A DNA stretch of 64,000 nt from positions 1 through 64,000 of the forward strand of contig CANRDU010000003.1 of the NCBI GenBank assembly GCA_947629445.1, read 5' to 3'. The stretch's first letter is position 1. Every line of letters begins with the position of its first letter. The DNA is from an uncultured Bacilli bacterium (GTDB lineage Bacteria > Bacillota_I > Bacilli_A > RF39 > UBA660). A program made the translations under genes and the position numbers. The notes below the pieces were generated by a model. It searched no databases. It was not told where the DNA came from and saw nothing but the letters and a program-made list of their open reading frames with translations. Positions 37,550 through 46,891 of this stretch are shown here, piece by piece.

Positions 37550-39682
37550 ATGAAAAAAATATATGAATTAGATTTTAGAGGTAGAAAATTAGTAGTAGAA
37601 CATGGGGAACTTGCTAAACAAGCACATGGATCTATTTTAGTAAGATATGGGGATACCGTTATTTTAAGTACAGTAGTAGTTAGTAAAACCGCTAATGTTC
37701 TTTCTGATTTCTTCCCACTTATGGTTTTATATCAAGAAAAATTATATTCTGTTGGAAAAATACCAGGAGGATTTATTAAAAGGGAAGGACGTCCTACAGA
37801 AGCGGCTACGCTCGCTGCTCGTATGATTGATAGACCAATGCGTCCTTTATTCCCAGAAAACTTTAGAAATGAAGTACAAATTGTCAATACTGTACTCAGT
37901 GTCGATCCAGATAATTCTCCAGAAATGGCGGCAATGTTTGGTTCTTCTTTAGCAACCTGTATTTCTAAAGTACCATTTGATGGACCAATTGCCGGTGTAA
38001 AAGTAGGAAGAGTAGATGGTAAATTCATCATTAATCCTACCGTAGAAGAAGCTGAGAAGTCAGATATCGAACTTACGGTTGCGGGAACGAAAGATGCTAT
38101 TAATATGGTAGAGGCAGGAGCTAAAGAGGTATCTGAAGAAGATATGTTAGAAGCTTTAATGTTTGGTCACGAAGCAATCAAAGAATTAGTAGCTTTTGAA
38201 GAGAAAATCATTGCGGAAATCGGCGTAGAGAAAATGGAATATGAAGTTCTTGAAATTACGGATGAACTTCGTAATGAAGTTTCTAGTTTATGTGCAACGG
38301 ATTTGGATCAAGCCCTTCGTATTAAAGACAAATTAGAAAAATATAATGCTATTGATGAGATTAAGGAAAAAGTAGTAGCAAAATATGAAGAAGAAAATCA
38401 AGAATTAGAAGAAGATGCTTTGAAAGAATTGCTTACGAAAGTAAAATTGGTATTAGAAGAGATTGAATACGATTTATTCCGTTCTATCGTTGTAAAAGAA
38501 AAAGTACGTGCAGATGGAAGAGCTATGACTGAAATTCGTCCTCTTTCTACAGATATCGATTTGCTTCCACGTACTCATGGTTCTGCTTTGTTTACTCGTG
38601 GGGAAACACAAAGTTTAAGTGTTACAACATTAGGTGCTTTAGGGGAACATCAAATCTTAGATGGTTTGGATTTAGAAACAGAAAAGAGATTTATGTTACA
38701 TTATAACTTTCCTCAATTTAGCGTAGGAGAAACAGGAAGATATGGATCTCCTGGTCGAAGAGAAATTGGACATGGTGCTTTAGGAGAGCGAGCTTTAGCG
38801 CAAGTTATTCCAGATGAAGATGTATTTCCATATACAATTCGGGTCGTAAGTGAAATTTTAGAGAGTAATGGTTCTTCTTCGCAAGCAAGTATTTGTGCAG
38901 GTTGTATGAGTTTGATGGCTGCAGGTGTTCCGATTAAGGCTCCAGTTGCTGGTATTGCGATGGGACTTATTACTTATGGCGATGACTATACGATTCTTAC
39001 AGATATCCAAGGAATGGAAGATCACTTAGGAGATATGGACTTTAAAGTAGCAGGGACCAGAAATGGTATTTGTGCTCTACAAATGGATATTAAAATTAAG
39101 GGTATCACGAGAGAAATTTTAGAGAAAGCTTTAGCCCAAGCTAAAGTAGCGCGTATGCAAGTACTAGATGTTATGGCTGCTCAAATTGCTGAACCAAGAC
39201 CAGAAGTTTCTGAATATGCACCAAAGACGATGACTTTCATGATTAATCCAGATAAAATTAAGGAAGTTATTGGAAAAGGTGGAGAAACCATCACAAAAAT
39301 TATTCTTGAATGTAGCAATGTAAAGGCTGTTAATGACGTTAATGCGGTTAAAGTAGATTTAGAAGATGATGGTAGAGTTATTATTTATCACACCAATAAA
39401 GAAATTATTGAAGCAACGGCTAATCGTATTAAAGACATCGTAAGAGAACCAGAAGTTGATAAAATCTATACAGGTAAAGTCGTTAAAATTTTGAGTGATA
39501 AAGGATGCTTCGTAGAGTTATGGCCAGGATGTGAAGGAATGGTTCATATCGGTCAACTTGCTATGGAACGAGTTGCAAAAGTAGAGGATGTTGTCAAAGA
39601 AGGCGATGAGATTATCGTAAAATGTTTAGGCTATGATAATAGAGGTCGTTTAAATTTATCTAGAAAAGAAGCTATTAAATAG
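37550..39682 (+). CDS. pnp: Polyribonucleotide nucleotidyltransferase
   Basis: Two RNase PH domains, KH (IGKGGETI), S1 domain; start at MKKIYELDF. Confidence 0.97.
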   Translation: MKKIYELDFRGRKLVVEHGELAKQAHGSILVRYGDTVILSTVVVSKTANVLSDFFPLMVLYQEKLYSVGKIPGGFIKREGRPTEAATLAARMIDRPMRPLFPENFRNEVQIVNTVLSVDPDNSPEMAAMFGSSLATCISKVPFDGPIAGVKVGRVDGKFIINPTVEEAEKSDIELTVAGTKDAINMVEAGAKEVSEEDMLEALMFGHEAIKELVAFEEKIIAEIGVEKMEYEVLEITDELRNEVSSLCATDLDQALRIKDKLEKYNAIDEIKEKVVAKYEEENQELEEDALKELLTKVKLVLEEIEYDLFRSIVVKEKVRADGRAMTEIRPLSTDIDLLPRTHGSALFTRGETQSLSVTTLGALGEHQILDGLDLETEKRFMLHYNFPQFSVGETGRYGSPGRREIGHGALGERALAQVIPDEDVFPYTIRVVSEILESNGSSSQASICAGCMSLMAAGVPIKAPVAGIAMGLITYGDDYTILTDIQGMEDHLGDMDFKVAGTRNGICALQMDIKIKGITREILEKALAQAKVARMQVLDVMAAQIAEPRPEVSEYAPKTMTFMINPDKIKEVIGKGGETITKIILECSNVKAVNDVNAVKVDLEDDGRVIIYHTNKEIIEATANRIKDIVREPEVDKIYTGKVVKILSDKGCFVELWPGCEGMVHIGQLAMERVAKVEDVVKEGDEIIVKCLGYDNRGRLNLSRKEAIK

Positions 39683-39735
39683 TTTCTTTTTTTAAATTTT
39701 TATGATATAGTAAAAGAGTAGGAAGGTAGGAATTT

Positions 39736-40446
39736 ATGTATAATAATGATCCAAATTACAATAATATGAATGGAACCCCTAATATGGGAGGAAATCCACA
39801 ACCAATGCAACCAGGAATGCCACAACAAGGGATGCAACCACAACAACCAATGATGCAACAACCGATGATGCAGCAACCAACAATGTCACAACCAGGAGTA
39901 AATCCACAATATAATGGAAATATGCAACCAACGGGCATGGCTCCAAATTATAATATGGGAGTTGCATCTACTCCAGCGAAAAAGCCAAATACAGGTCTTA
40001 TTGTCGGAATTGTCGTTGCTGTTATTGCTGTTATTGTCATCGTACTTGTATTTGTACTAGGAGGAGGAAAATCATTAACTTGTACACAAGAGCAATCCCT
40101 AGAAGGTACTTATAAGTTGAACCAGACGATTAATCTTTCATTTGATAAGGCTGGTAAGAAATTAAAGACTGCTAAATTAGAGGTTAAGATGGAAGTAGAA
40201 AGTGCAGAACTTCTAGAATATGCGGCTCCAAATGCGGAAGATGAATGTAAAGATTTTGAGGACATTAATGGTGTAGGCTGTAAGGTATCTAAAGAAGATA
40301 AAACCATTACAGAGACAATCACTATTGATTTAGATAAGATTTCTAAGGAAGATGCTGAAAAACTAGGTCTGGATATTACGGATACTGCTCAAACAATAGA
40401 TGATGCAAAGAAGTATTATACAGATGAGGGATATACTTGTAAGTAA
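39736..40446 (+). CDS. Membrane protein with Met/Gln/Pro-rich N-terminus and extracytoplasmic domain
   Basis: MQQPMMQQPTM-type low-complexity N-terminus, single TM, C-terminal GYTCK. Confidence 0.6.
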   Translation: MYNNDPNYNNMNGTPNMGGNPQPMQPGMPQQGMQPQQPMMQQPMMQQPTMSQPGVNPQYNGNMQPTGMAPNYNMGVASTPAKKPNTGLIVGIVVAVIAVIVIVLVFVLGGGKSLTCTQEQSLEGTYKLNQTINLSFDKAGKKLKTAKLEVKMEVESAELLEYAAPNAEDECKDFEDINGVGCKVSKEDKTITETITIDLDKISKEDAEKLGLDITDTAQTIDDAKKYYTDEGYTCK

Positions 40447-40512
40447 AAAAGAAACGAAATATAGTTTCTTTTTTTATTTTATGATATAATAGAGTTGGAA
40501 AGGTAAGATGAT

Positions 40513-41007
40513 ATGAGAAAGTATTTTACATTAGTGCTACTTCTTTTAGTATGCGTTGTTGCAGTAGGATGTGGTAAAGAAAAAGAAGAAAGTGATAAAA
40601 GTGATAGTAATTCTAATGATAAGGTAGTAACAACTTGTACATTAAATAATACTTATGATAATGGTTCTATCATTGATGCTACTTATAAAGTAACATCTAA
40701 AGATGATGTTGTTTTATTGGTAGAATCTACAGAGAAAATTACTTCTGATGATTCTAGTTATTTATCTGCTGTACAATTACAAACACAAACTCTTTATAGT
40801 AGATTCGATAATTTAGATCATTATGATTATGATGTTTCTGTAAACGGAAATACATTGATTAGTAGCACTAAAATTGATTATGAGCATATGGACATTGATA
40901 AGTTCTTAGAAGTCAATCCAGATGGTGCATCATTATTTACAGATGGTAAGATTAAACTTGCTACTGTTAAATCTATGTATGTATTGATGGGTGCAACTTG
41001 TAATTAA
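40513..41007 (+). CDS. Lipoprotein (DUF1307/YehR-like)
   Basis: Lipobox CVVAVGCG; YDYDVSVNGNTLISSTKIDY...VKSMYVLMGATC. Confidence 0.65.
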   Translation: MRKYFTLVLLLLVCVVAVGCGKEKEESDKSDSNSNDKVVTTCTLNNTYDNGSIIDATYKVTSKDDVVLLVESTEKITSDDSSYLSAVQLQTQTLYSRFDNLDHYDYDVSVNGNTLISSTKIDYEHMDIDKFLEVNPDGASLFTDGKIKLATVKSMYVLMGATCN

Positions 41008-41034
41008 AAAAATAGTTCGTTGGAACTATTTTTT
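41005..41034. terminator. Bidirectional terminator
   Basis: AAAAAAATAGTTC-gttg-GAACTATTTTTTT. Confidence 0.75.
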
Positions 41035-41391
41035 TATGATTTCATATATCTCTTCTACTGTTTTTTCTTCTTTTTCTTGATAGACAGGAATAATGTGAAG
41101 ATGAAAATGTTTTACTTCTTGAACAATACCGTTATTTTGAACAAGTCGAAAACCATCTGGATGAAGTTTTTCTTCTAAACGGTTCATCATTACTTTCGCA
41201 CTTTTCATAATATTAGTAAGTTCATTTTCAGGAATCAGAAACATATCTTTATGATGTTCTTTTGGTATAATTAATGTGTGTCCTGGTGATTCTGGATGAA
41301 TATCCAAAAAGGCAAGAACATGCTCATCTTCATAAAGTTTTTTAGAAGGAATTTCTCCTTTTATAATTTTACAGAATATACATTCTTCCAT
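41026..41391 (-). CDS. HIT family hydrolase
   Basis: CIFCKIIKGEIPS, HFHLHIIP histidine triad. Confidence 0.94.
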   Translation of the reverse strand: MEECIFCKIIKGEIPSKKLYEDEHVLAFLDIHPESPGHTLIIPKEHHKDMFLIPENELTNIMKSAKVMMNRLEEKLHPDGFRLVQNNGIVQEVKHFHLHIIPVYQEKEEKTVEEIYEIIKK

Positions 41392-41554
41392 ATTATCACG
41401 CTCCTATTTTATTATATCATGAAAAAGATGAGAAATCTCATCTTTCGTGAATACTTGCGGATATTCATTACTATAATGAACCTTTCTATAAAAATCTATA
41501 CATCCTCTTTTTTATTTTGTAATTTTCTAGTATAATACTTTTGGAGATGATTAT

Positions 41555-42343
41555 ATGCATACATTAGAAATTAAGGATTTGACAGTTACTATAGATGGTA
41601 AAGAGATATTATCGCATTTCTCACTTACTATCAAAAGTGGAGAGATTCATGCTATTATGGGACCAAATGGAACTGGTAAAAGTACTCTCACAAAAGTGAT
41701 AATGGGTAATGATAGTTATCACATCGAATCGGGAGAAATACGATATGATGGAGAAGATATTCGAAAACTATCCGTAAGTGAAAGAGCGAATCTCGGTATA
41801 TTTTTAGGTATGCAGTCACCTATCGCAATCGAAGGGGTAAGCAATGCTGATTTCTTACGTACGATTGTTTCTACGAAAGAGAAAGAAAACTTTAAACTAT
41901 TTCCATTTATTAAAGAATTAGATAAGACGATTGAACAATTAAATATGGATCCAGATATGATACATCGGGATGTCAATCAAGGATTTAGTGGTGGAGAGAG
42001 GAAGAAAAGTGAAATTCTTCAAATGTATTTGTTAAAACCAGATATGGTATTATTAGACGAAATTGATTCCGGATTAGATGTCGATAGTCTAAAAATTGTT
42101 GGTGAGAATGTAACAGCCTATCAAAAACAGAGTAAATGTGGGGTTCTTTTAATTACGCATTATCGTCGTTTATTAGAATATATAAAACCAAAGTTTGTCC
42201 ATATTATGATGAATGGTCGGATTGTGCAAAGTGGTGGGATGGAACTAGTAGACTATATTGAAAAGAATGGTTATGAAAAAATAGAAAAAAAACAAGTAGG
42301 GATTGGTACTTGTATCGTGAAGGAAATCGCACGTCATGAATAA
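41555..42343 (+). CDS. sufC: Fe-S cluster assembly ATPase SufC
   Basis: GPNGTGKSTL, FSGGERKKSEILQM, LLDEIDSGLDVD. Confidence 0.95.
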   Translation: MHTLEIKDLTVTIDGKEILSHFSLTIKSGEIHAIMGPNGTGKSTLTKVIMGNDSYHIESGEIRYDGEDIRKLSVSERANLGIFLGMQSPIAIEGVSNADFLRTIVSTKEKENFKLFPFIKELDKTIEQLNMDPDMIHRDVNQGFSGGERKKSEILQMYLLKPDMVLLDEIDSGLDVDSLKIVGENVTAYQKQSKCGVLLITHYRRLLEYIKPKFVHIMMNGRIVQSGGMELVDYIEKNGYEKIEKKQVGIGTCIVKEIARHE

Positions 42344-43127
42344 AATAAAAGTAGTAGAGGAAACAGTTGAATCAAAACTTTCTAAAAAAATTTCCTTTAC
42401 CGTCAAAGAAGCGAAAAGTGAATTAGAAATATCAGAATTAACCATTCAAATTGTAAAAGATAGTGATTTGGAATTAGATTTTTCTTGTACTTCCAAAAAA
42501 TGGAAAATAAATGTGGAAGTTTTATCAGATGTTCATAGCCAATTTTATGTTTATCAAAAAGCGGAAAATTCGAAAATACAATATAATCTTAAAATACATT
42601 CTAATGCCTCTCTTCAACTTTTTAAATTCCAAATGAATGCTAATAAAGAGATGATGGAAGTGCGTTTATTAGGGGAAGGCGCAAGTATAGATTACTTCTT
42701 GAAGGATATTGCTTTTGATAAAGAAACGATGGATTACTATATTTTCCATGATGCCCCAAGGACTAGTAGTAATATAAAAAATAATGTTGTAACTACCCAA
42801 AAAGGAAGAGCAGTGTTACAAGTTTCCACTTTTATTCCTAAAGGAATGAAAGAATGTATTGCAAATCAAACAAATCGTATTATTAATAATAATGAAATGA
42901 AGAACGAAATTCGTCCTAATCTCTATATTGAGGAATATGATGTTACCGCGAATCATTCCGCTTTAATTGGAAGATTTCGTGAGGAAGAACTATTCTATCT
43001 AGAAAGTAGAGGAATTGATGAACAACAAGCTTCTCGTCTTCTTTTAGAAGGTTTTTTATTAAGTGATGTTACGAATAAAAAGATGAGAAAGGAAATTTTA
43101 AAATCTACAAAAAAAGAGTGGAGGTGA
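42336..43127 (+). CDS. sufD: SufB/SufD-family Fe-S assembly protein (short)
   Basis: RPNLYIEEYDVTANHSALIGRFREEELFYLESRGI; between sufC and sufS. Confidence 0.85.
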   Translation: MNKIKVVEETVESKLSKKISFTVKEAKSELEISELTIQIVKDSDLELDFSCTSKKWKINVEVLSDVHSQFYVYQKAENSKIQYNLKIHSNASLQLFKFQMNANKEMMEVRLLGEGASIDYFLKDIAFDKETMDYYIFHDAPRTSSNIKNNVVTTQKGRAVLQVSTFIPKGMKECIANQTNRIINNNEMKNEIRPNLYIEEYDVTANHSALIGRFREEELFYLESRGIDEQQASRLLLEGFLLSDVTNKKMRKEILKSTKKEWR

Positions 43128-43130
43128 TTT

Positions 43131-44321
43131 ATGAATCGGGAAGATTTTTTGATGTATAATCAAGATATTATTTATTTGGATAGTGGGGCGACCACTTTAA
43201 AACCTAAAATTTTAGCGGATACTTTGAGCGATTATTATAATCATTATAGTGCGAATGCCCATAGAGGAGATTATGATATTAGCTTGAAAGTCGATACTCT
43301 TTTTGAGAAGACCAGATATCTCGTTAGTAATTTTATCAATGCCAATACCAATGAGGTAGCTTTTACGAATAATGCAACAGACTCTCTATCTAAGATTGTC
43401 TGGGGATTCTTTGAAGATTATTTACAAGAAGGAGATGAAGTTCTTCTTACCAAAGCAGAACATGCTTCCAATGTACTTCCTTGGTTTGAGTTAGCGAAAA
43501 GAAAAGGAATTGTAGTTCATTATATACCTCTAGATGAACATTTAAAAGTAACGATTGAAAATGTAGAAAAAGCTATTACTAGCCGTACCAAAGTCATTTC
43601 TCTTGCCCACGTTACCAATGTGGTGGGAGATGAAAGACCTATGAAAGAAATTACGAAAATAGCTCATGAAAGGGATATATTAGTTGTCTGTGATGGAGCA
43701 CAAAGTGTTCCTCATATGAAGATAGATGTAAAAGATTTAGATGTTGATTTTATGGCTTTCTCTGCTCATAAAATGTGTGGGCCAACTGGTTTAGGAGTCC
43801 TTTATGGAAAAGAAAAATATTTAAAACAGTTTAGACCTCTCATTGTTGGAGGAGGAATGAATTCATCTTTCGAATTTGATGGAACCGTTATCTATAATGA
43901 TATTCCTCATTATTTTGAAGCAGGAACACCAAACATTGCAGGTGTAATTGGTTTTGGTGCGGTATTAGAATATTTAGAGCATTTAGGAATGGAACGGATT
44001 CATCAGTATGAGAAAGAATTGCGAAAATATGCTATTACAAAATTAAAGGATGTTCCGAATATTATTCTTTATAACGAAGAAAGTGAAGCGGGTATTATTA
44101 CTTTTAACATTCGCGATATTTTTTCGCAAGATCTAGCCATCTATTTGAATAAGTATCATATTTGTGTTCGAGCTGGAAATCATTGCGCTAAAATACTAAA
44201 AGATGAATTAGGAATAAAAAATACCTGTCGGGTAAGTCTTTATTTTTATAATACGAAAGAGGAAATTGATGCTCTCGTAGAAGCTTTACAAAACCCGAAG
44301 ATTAAAGATGAAATTATTTAG
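43131..44321 (+). CDS. sufS: Cysteine desulfurase SufS
   Basis: YLDSGATTLKP, CDGAQSVPHMKIDV, FSAHKMCGPTGLGVLYG, RAGNHCA. Confidence 0.95.
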   Translation: MNREDFLMYNQDIIYLDSGATTLKPKILADTLSDYYNHYSANAHRGDYDISLKVDTLFEKTRYLVSNFINANTNEVAFTNNATDSLSKIVWGFFEDYLQEGDEVLLTKAEHASNVLPWFELAKRKGIVVHYIPLDEHLKVTIENVEKAITSRTKVISLAHVTNVVGDERPMKEITKIAHERDILVVCDGAQSVPHMKIDVKDLDVDFMAFSAHKMCGPTGLGVLYGKEKYLKQFRPLIVGGGMNSSFEFDGTVIYNDIPHYFEAGTPNIAGVIGFGAVLEYLEHLGMERIHQYEKELRKYAITKLKDVPNIILYNEESEAGIITFNIRDIFSQDLAIYLNKYHICVRAGNHCAKILKDELGIKNTCRVSLYFYNTKEEIDALVEALQNPKIKDEII

Positions 44322-44376
44322 TTAAAAAAGAGTTGACAAAATGTTTACTCTTTTTCTATGCAAACATGTAAAATGG

Positions 44377-44405
44377 TTGTTACTCACTGGAAAAACTGCT
44401 ATACT
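44377..44405 (+). promoter_or_regulatory. sigma-A-type promoter
   Basis: TTGTTA, 17 nt, TATACT. Confidence 0.5.
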
Positions 44406-44473
44406 TAGAGTAAATAGTGGTAGTGAAAATACAATTCTATTTACTGCTTGGATAGAAAGAAGGATTCTTAACT

Positions 44474-44545
44474 ATGAATATTGTTTATCGTATGATGTCT
44501 GTTATGGTTGAAATATTTAGAAAGTATAGGTTAAAGTATGAGTAA
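44474..44545 (+). CDS. Putative 23-aa small ORF overlapping the next CDS start
   Basis: MNIVYRMMSVMVEIFRKYRLKYE; AAGGA upstream; 8-nt overlap with the ATG at 44538. Confidence 0.35.
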   Translation: MNIVYRMMSVMVEIFRKYRLKYE

Positions 44546-44999
44546 ATACGAGTATAGTTTTAAAGTAGAAAATATCGAGCCTTATGCCAATTATTGTATT
44601 CACAACCATTATAAAAAAATAAAGGATACGAAAGAAATAAGAAAATTATATAAAAATAAAACGAATATTGTAGCCACTATTACTATCGATATAGAAGCAA
44701 ATGCAACCGTATTAGATTTTAGAGAAGATTCTGGGGTTACAAAATTAAAAAAAGAAGTTCTAGAGTCTAAACCTCTTAAAGTATTAAAGAATAATCAAGA
44801 ATCTATCTTTTCTATTTTATCGATTTTTCAATATAAATTAGCCAAGACATTCGTGCGTAATCGCGTGATTTATGAAAAAGAGAATATACGCTTTGAGATT
44901 GATAAATATCTAGAACCAGCACTTTGTTATGTAGTTGCTCTGGAAGGAGAAAAAGAGGAAGTTGAAGAAATTTATCGGGAAATAAAAAATTTAGAATAA
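44538..44999 (+). CDS. Hypothetical protein, possibly CYTH-like
   Basis: Charged beta/alpha pattern with RNRVIYEKENIRFEIDKYLEPALCYVVALEGEKEEVEEIY. Confidence 0.5.
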   Translation: MSKYEYSFKVENIEPYANYCIHNHYKKIKDTKEIRKLYKNKTNIVATITIDIEANATVLDFREDSGVTKLKKEVLESKPLKVLKNNQESIFSILSIFQYKLAKTFVRNRVIYEKENIRFEIDKYLEPALCYVVALEGEKEEVEEIYREIKNLE

Positions 45000-45020
45000 G
45001 CACTTCGTTGCTTATTTTTT
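44995..45020 (+). terminator. Terminator overlapping the stop codon of the 44538-44999 CDS
   Basis: AATAAGCA...TGCTTATT + T-run. Confidence 0.75.
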
Positions 45021-45046
45021 TATGATATAATGGATATGGTGGTAGT

Positions 45047-46780
45047 ATGTCAGTTATTCATGTATTAGATGAAGTTTTAGCAAACAAGATAGCAGCAGGA
45101 GAAGTCGTAGAAAGATGTTCTTCCGTCGTTAAAGAACTAGTTGAAAATAGTATTGATGCTGGAAGTACTGAAATTAAAGTAGAACTATTAGAATCTGGTA
45201 CCAAAGAAATTAAAGTAATTGATAATGGCAAAGGAATGGAAAGAGAAGATGCCATTTTATGTTTCTCTAGGCATGCTACTAGTAAAATTTATAGAGAAGA
45301 AGATTTATACCGTATTGGTACTCTTGGTTTTCGGGGGGAAGCTTTAGCGTCTATTGCGGCAGTTTCTAAAGTAACACTTTCTACATCAACAGGAAATGTA
45401 GGTACCGTTGTTGTCATAGAAGGTGGAAAACTAATAGAAGAAAAAAGGGGAGATAGTCGTAAAGGTACCATTATGACGGTCAATGATTTATTTTATAATA
45501 CACCAGCTCGTTTAAAACATTTAAAAAGTTTATATGCAGAACTTGCCAGTATTACTGAATATCTCCATAAATTAGCGCTTTCTCATCCAGAAATTCGTTT
45601 TGTTTTATCGAATGATGGTAAAGAACTATTTAAAACGGATGGTAGCAATAATCTTTTAAAAGTAATCCACTTTATTTACGGGGCAACGGTAGCACGCAAG
45701 ATGCTTGCGGTAAAAGATGAAAATGAGGATTATGAGGTAGAAGGATATATTTCCTTACCAGAACTGCATCGTTCTAATCGGAATGGGATTGTTACCATTG
45801 TAAATGGTAGAATTGTTAGAAATGCCGAATTAAATCGTTTTATTCAAGAAGGATATCACTCTTATCAGCCAGAGAATCGCTACCCGATAGCAATCCTTAA
45901 TATCAAAGTAGATACGAGCATTGTAGATGTGAATATTCATCCTACAAAAATGGATATTAAATTTGGAAAACAAGAAGAATTAAATAATCTTGTTTATGAG
46001 ATGATTCGAAATGCTTTAAAGCCAAAGACATTAATTCCCCATATTGATGCTAAAGTGGAAGAACACCCTCAAAAAGTTCATTATGAAGAAGTAAAATTAT
46101 CTTTTGATGAGGTAAAAGAACCAGAAACCAGTTATCCTATTAATGAAGATTTTACTAAAGAGGAAGTAGAGATTCATGAGGATGTGAAGGAACATCTTCC
46201 TATCCTTTATCCCGTTGGTTTGGTCCATGGTACCTATATTATTGCCCAAAATGAAACGGGAATGTATTTAATTGATCAACATGCTGCCAAAGAAAGAATC
46301 AACTATGAAAAGGTAAAAGAAAAATTAAATCACCCTGTTAAAGAATCTATCGCTTTATTAGTACCGATTACCTTAGAATATCCTGCGAATGAATTTTTCG
46401 TTTTAAAAGAAAATTTCGAACTACTTCGCAATATGAATTTTGATATTGATGAATTTGGAGTGAATTCTGTCATTATTAAGGCTCATCCCGTATGGATTCC
46501 AACGGATTATGAAGAAGATAACATTCGCAAAATCTTAGAGACAGTTATCTATCGAGAGAAGAATTTTGATTTAGAGAGATTTTACGATCATGTATCGGCA
46601 ACAGCGGCTTGTAAGATGAGTATTAAGGCAAATACCAATATTACCATGGAAGAAATGGAACATTTACTAGAGGATTTAAGGAATTGTGAAAACCCTTTTA
46701 ATTGCCCACATGGTAGACCAACGGTTATCTATTATTCCAAACAGGATTTAGAAAAACTATTTAAACGTAGTGGTTTTTAA
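45047..46780 (+). CDS. mutL: DNA mismatch repair protein MutL
   Basis: IAAGEVVERCSSVVKELVENSIDAGS, TLGFRGEALASI, FYNTPARLK. Confidence 0.96.
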   Translation: MSVIHVLDEVLANKIAAGEVVERCSSVVKELVENSIDAGSTEIKVELLESGTKEIKVIDNGKGMEREDAILCFSRHATSKIYREEDLYRIGTLGFRGEALASIAAVSKVTLSTSTGNVGTVVVIEGGKLIEEKRGDSRKGTIMTVNDLFYNTPARLKHLKSLYAELASITEYLHKLALSHPEIRFVLSNDGKELFKTDGSNNLLKVIHFIYGATVARKMLAVKDENEDYEVEGYISLPELHRSNRNGIVTIVNGRIVRNAELNRFIQEGYHSYQPENRYPIAILNIKVDTSIVDVNIHPTKMDIKFGKQEELNNLVYEMIRNALKPKTLIPHIDAKVEEHPQKVHYEEVKLSFDEVKEPETSYPINEDFTKEEVEIHEDVKEHLPILYPVGLVHGTYIIAQNETGMYLIDQHAAKERINYEKVKEKLNHPVKESIALLVPITLEYPANEFFVLKENFELLRNMNFDIDEFGVNSVIIKAHPVWIPTDYEEDNIRKILETVIYREKNFDLERFYDHVSATAACKMSIKANTNITMEEMEHLLEDLRNCENPFNCPHGRPTVIYYSKQDLEKLFKRSGF

Positions 46781-46813
46781 AAAAGAGACAAAATAGGAAT
46801 TTTGCTGGTGCTG

Positions 46814-46838
46814 AAAAAGATATGCAAATATCTTTTTT
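46814..46838 (+). terminator. Intrinsic terminator
   Basis: AAAAAGATAT-gcaa-ATATCTTTTTT. Confidence 0.75.
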
Positions 46839-46891
46839 ATCTATTCTAAAAGAAAACTTTATGATATAATTTGAATATGGAGGGAATAAAA

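Noticed and set aside
39786-39930. Repeats in the CCACAACAACCAATGATGCAACAACC region as a possible CRISPR or regulatory repeat
   Set aside because: They are in frame and encode the MQQP-rich N-terminus of the 39736 protein.
44333-44362. TTGACA after sufS as a -35 box
   Set aside because: It lies in the loop of the sufS terminator (AAAGAGT...ACTCTTT); the promoter at 44377-44405 fits better.
46840-46891. T-box or other tRNA-sensing leader before proS (and alaS)
   Set aside because: The proS 5' UTR is only tens of nt and no AGGGTGG..ACCGCG-type motif was seen; alaS starts directly behind cmk.
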